Of a stretch of DNA of 64,000 nucleotides, positions 61,430 through 64,000 are shown in pieces. The stretch comes from Rubricella aquisinus. Lineage in GTDB: Bacteria > Pseudomonadota > Alphaproteobacteria > Rhodobacterales > Rhodobacteraceae. The stretch lies in assembly GCF_014199445.1 (NCBI RefSeq), contig NZ_JACIJS010000004.1, positions 124,001 through 188,000 of the forward strand, in the 5' to 3' direction. Positions within the stretch are counted from its first letter, which is position 1. Each line of letters begins with the position of its first letter. A model generated the notes under the pieces. It saw only the letters and a list, made by a program, of their open reading frames with translations, was not told the origin of the DNA and ran no database searches. The position numbers and the translations under genes are program-made.

Positions 61430-61469
61430 ATCCGGTCCTCCTGTTGACCGCAGGATAGGGCAGGTCGTC

Positions 61470-61526
61470 TTGGCAAAGATTGCGAGATATGCCATTATCT
61501 AAGCCAAGATTAGCATTTTCTGCCAA
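61470..61526. promoter_or_regulatory. Divergent Lrp-type control region
   Basis: Between methionine gamma-lyase and the second Lrp gene, TTGGCA (61470-61475) and TGCCAA (61521-61526) face each other, and AAGATT recurs at 61476 and 61506, 30 bp (about three turns) apart. Phased weak repeats of this kind are typical for Lrp octamer wrapping. The binding protein is inferred. Confidence 0.45.
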
Positions 61527-61537
61527 TACAGAGCGAC

Positions 61538-61996
61538 ATGGACCAGAAAGACCGCCAGATCATCCGCGCGCTGCAACGCAATGGGCGGATGACGAATCAG
61601 GATTTGGCGGAGGCGGTGAACCTCTCCCCCTCGCCCTGCCTGCGCCGCCTGCGCAATCTGGAAAAATCCGGCGCGATCCGGGGCTATACCGCCGATGTGA
61701 ATGCAAAAGCCTATGGCCTGCCTGTGACGGTGTTCGTTCGCATCAGCCTTGAAAAACATACCGAGGACGCGGTGCGCCATTTCGAGGCGCAGGTGAACGC
61801 GATCGACGCCGTTCTGGAATGCTATGTCATGACTGGATTATCGGATTACCTGCTGCGCGTGGTTGTGGCGGACCTCGACGATTATGAGGAATTCGTGCGC
61901 ACCCGGCTCCATCCCATCGGGGGGATGCGGTCCATCGACACCAGTTTCGTTTATGGCACCGTCAAGAAAACCGGCGTTTTTCCCCATATCGGGTAA
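61538..61996 (+). CDS. Lrp/AsnC family regulator (2)
   Basis: 152 residues. Helix-turn-helix DRQIIRALQRNGRMTNQDLAEAVNLSPSPCLRRLRNLEKSG, then the ligand-binding RAM domain with LECYVMTGLSDYLLRVV. It is divergent from methionine gamma-lyase across a 108-bp control region, so it probably controls that gene. It shares only family-level similarity with regulator 1. Confidence 0.93.
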   Translation: MDQKDRQIIRALQRNGRMTNQDLAEAVNLSPSPCLRRLRNLEKSGAIRGYTADVNAKAYGLPVTVFVRISLEKHTEDAVRHFEAQVNAIDAVLECYVMTGLSDYLLRVVVADLDDYEEFVRTRLHPIGGMRSIDTSFVYGTVKKTGVFPHIG

Positions 61997-62102
61997 TCCT
62001 GCGCACATTTCTGTGGGGTGGAGCCGGATTTCGTCCTGACCGCTTGCGGTTCCGGGGAGGGGCTGCCTATTCTGCCGCTGTTTTGTAGGAGGGGGCAGGA
62101 TT

Positions 62103-63788
62103 GTGCGGTTGATCTGGAATGGAATAGTGGCCTCGGCGGTGGCAGCGGCGCTGGTGTTGCCCGGCGCGGGTCAGGCGCGGTCTCTTTCCGGGGCGTATCT
62201 TGCGGGTATTCAGGCCGAACAACAGCTCGATTACGAGGAGGCCGCCCGCTATTTCGTGCGCGCGCTGTCCTATGACGTGGACAATCCCGCCCTCTTGGAT
62301 GCGGCGATCCGCGCACAGGTGGCACGGGGGGAAGTGTCCACCGCGATTGTGCTGGCCCAAAGGCTGGAGGAGACGGACACCAATCCGTTGGGCCTGATCC
62401 TGCAACTTGCGGGCAATGTGCGCGACGGGCAGTTGACCCCGGCGCTTGAGACCCTGTCCAACCCGCAAGCACAGGAAAGCCTGCCGCTTTTGGCTGATAT
62501 CTGGCGCGGCTGGCTCCTGATCAATACAGGCGAGGAGGAGGACGGGTTCGAGGCGCTGCGCGACCTCGCCCTGCATCCCGAATGGGGATTGTTCGGGCAG
62601 AACCACCTCGCGCTCGCCCATGTGGCCCTTGGCGACTACGACGCGGCGGCGCAGGTTTTTGCCGATCTTGATCCGGTGACGACGACGCTGCACCGGTTTG
62701 GCACGCGCGTGCGGATCGAAGCACAGGCCAAAGCGGGGGAGACCCGGGCGGCTCTCGATCTGGTCGATACGCTCCTTGAGGGCAGTATCGGGGATGTGGA
62801 GCTTGAGACGTTGCGCGCGGCCCTGACCGACGGCAATCCGGTGCAGCGATCCATGGCCGGGCCGATGGACGGGTTTGCCATCGCTCTGTTCGACATCGGA
62901 TCGCAGTTGAACACCGGGCGGCGCAGCGAGGCGCTGTTGTATCTGCGCGTCGCGCATTTCCTGAAACCCGATCTGCATGAAGCAGCCCTCCTGATCGGGC
63001 AAATCCTCGAACAGCAGGACCAATTCGATCTGGCGCGGCAGGTGTTTGAAACGGTGCCCCTCGACGCGCCGCAATCGGCTGAAGCGCGCCTTGGCCTTGC
63101 CGCCGTGTACCAATCGGCCGAGCGGGATGATGAGGCGATCGCGACCCTTTCCGCACTCGCCCAAAGCTATCCTGAAGCGCTGCGCGTGCGGTATTTTCAG
63201 GCGGAGGCCCTGCGCGTGGCGGAGCGGTATGAGGACGCGCTGCCGATCTATGACCAGAGCGTCGATCTGGCCGTGGCGCAGGACCGCGCGTTCTGGCAGC
63301 TCTATTATGGCCGCGCGGTCTCAAAACACCTGACCGATGACTGGCCGGGGGCGGAGGCCGATTTCCGGCGCGCTTTGGAATTGCGCCCCGATCAGCCCAT
63401 GGTGCTCAATTACCTTGGATATTCGCTGGTGGAGAAGGGTCTGAAGCTCGACGAGGCGCTGGGCATGATCCAAAGCGCGGTAGAGCAGCGCCCCGACAGC
63501 GGCTATATCATCGACAGCCTCGGCTGGGTCTATTTCCAGCTTGGCCGCTATGACGAGGCCGTGGACCCAATGGAGCAGGCCGTGGCGCTGGAGCCGATTG
63601 ATCCCGTGATCAACGATCATCTGGGCGACGTGTATTGGATGGTCGGGCGCGAGCGGGAGGCCGAATTCCAGTGGCGCCGCGCGCTCTCCTTCGACCCTGA
63701 GCCGGAGGAGCGGGCGCGTATCCTGCGCAAGCTCGACATCGGCCTTGATGCGGTGCGGGCGGAGGAAGGCCATTCCGTTGCAAACTAG
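62103..63788 (+). CDS. TPR-repeat protein, exported
   Basis: 561 residues. GTG start after AGGAGGGGGCAGGATT. An N-terminal signal-like segment ([25 protein letters not shown]) is followed by TPR repeats over the whole length ([86 protein letters not shown]). It is probably a periplasmic or membrane-associated scaffold. It overlaps or abuts ispE, a pairing seen in other Rhodobacterales from memory. Confidence 0.85.
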   Translation: MRLIWNGIVASAVAAALVLPGAGQARSLSGAYLAGIQAEQQLDYEEAARYFVRALSYDVDNPALLDAAIRAQVARGEVSTAIVLAQRLEETDTNPLGLILQLAGNVRDGQLTPALETLSNPQAQESLPLLADIWRGWLLINTGEEEDGFEALRDLALHPEWGLFGQNHLALAHVALGDYDAAAQVFADLDPVTTTLHRFGTRVRIEAQAKAGETRAALDLVDTLLEGSIGDVELETLRAALTDGNPVQRSMAGPMDGFAIALFDIGSQLNTGRRSEALLYLRVAHFLKPDLHEAALLIGQILEQQDQFDLARQVFETVPLDAPQSAEARLGLAAVYQSAERDDEAIATLSALAQSYPEALRVRYFQAEALRVAERYEDALPIYDQSVDLAVAQDRAFWQLYYGRAVSKHLTDDWPGAEADFRRALELRPDQPMVLNYLGYSLVEKGLKLDEALGMIQSAVEQRPDSGYIIDSLGWVYFQLGRYDEAVDPMEQAVALEPIDPVINDHLGDVYWMVGREREAEFQWRRALSFDPEPEERARILRKLDIGLDAVRAEEGHSVAN

Positions 63789-64000
63789 CCTTGCGCCCGA
63801 TCAGGAGCTTGCGCCCGCTAAGGTCAACCTGACCCTGCATGTCACTGGCCAACGGCCCGACGGCTATCACCTGTTGGACAGTCTGGTCGTGTTCCCGCGC
63901 GTTGGCGATCTGGTGACGGTGGAGCCTGCGCGCAGTCTATCGCTGACCCTGCGGGGACCATTCGGCATTGATCTGGCGGCGGATGAGGACAACCTCGTGC
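63778..64000 (+). CDS. ispE: 4-diphosphocytidyl-2-C-methyl-D-erythritol kinase, N-terminal part
   Basis: Partial: the gene runs off the end of the window. The visible part has the GHMP-kinase opening [29 protein letters not shown], diagnostic for IspE, which phosphorylates CDP-methylerythritol in the MEP pathway. The start is uncertain: TTG at 63778 follows AGGAAGG at good spacing, while an in-frame ATG at 63748 has no clear ribosome site. It overlaps the TPR gene end and is likely coupled to it. Confidence 0.9.
   Translation, partial: MQTSLAPDQELAPAKVNLTLHVTGQRPDGYHLLDSLVVFPRVGDLVTVEPARSLSLTLRGPFGIDLAADEDNLV

Overview
The window is a GC-rich chromosomal segment of an alphaproteobacterium, most likely a marine member of the Rhodobacteraceae (Roseobacter group). 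Pointers are the block histone-deacetylase-like protein / xseB / ispA / dxs, the petA-petB-petC operon, families I associate with this group (DUF6478, DUF1467), a GAAC-N7-GAAC SOS box of alphaproteobacterial type, and an imuA-imuB-dnaE2 mutasome. I see no integrase, transposase, plasmid or phage gene and no CRISPR array. Three tRNA genes (two Thr isoacceptors and Gln) are present. Coding density is high, and most long ORFs on the opposite strand are GC-rich shadows of real genes.

Layout. 1-6 kb: the tail of a HemY-like TPR protein, tRNA-Thr(CGT), a TetR regulator with a palindrome at its start, a DUF2145 protein and a small secreted protein preceded by two TGAAC-type palindromes, an SbtA-family permease, an NTF2-like protein, tRNA-Gln and an iron alcohol dehydrogenase. 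6-14 kb: ilvD, a lipoprotein, two family-specific hypotheticals, then a ligase-associated exonuclease and an ATP-dependent DNA ligase separated by a strictosidine-synthase-like beta-propeller gene. 14-24 kb: cytochrome bc1, trmL, a DUF547 protein, a peroxiredoxin, the MEP/isoprenoid block, and a MarR-nitroreductase pair under a strong double operator. 24-30.5 kb: a polyamine-type ABC transporter operon, a long regulatory gap, three almost identical tandem genes for a 64-66 residue secreted microprotein, a terminator and a further 55-residue secreted peptide. 30.5-38.8 kb: amylosucrase and phosphoglucomutase, an orphan iron-type ABC permease, a lipoprotein esterase, DUF1467, methylmalonyl-CoA epimerase, an acyltransferase and a DksA-type zinc protein. 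39-44 kb: form II (CO dehydrogenase-like) coxS-coxL-coxM and an MFS transporter. 44-50 kb: the SOS mutasome. 50.5-57 kb: a PepSY peptide, a membrane-anchored LuxR-type regulator, a ferric-reductase-like flavocytochrome and an RND efflux pump. 57-62 kb: tRNA-Thr(TGT) and a methionine-degradation island (2-oxobutyrate dehydrogenase-type E1, methionine gamma-lyase, two Lrp regulators). 62-64 kb: a TPR protein and the start of ispE.

How the genes connect. dxs, ispA and ispE belong to isoprenoid synthesis. Methionine gamma-lyase would give methanethiol, ammonia and 2-oxobutyrate; the E1 would turn 2-oxobutyrate into propionyl-CoA, whose usual route runs through methylmalonyl-CoA, and an epimerase for that route lies 20 kb away. 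Amylosucrase and phosphoglucomutase fit alpha-glucan and hexose-phosphate handling. The least explained element is the tandem secreted-microprotein array at 29.5-30.5 kb, together with the palindromes before it and the small secreted peptide after it.
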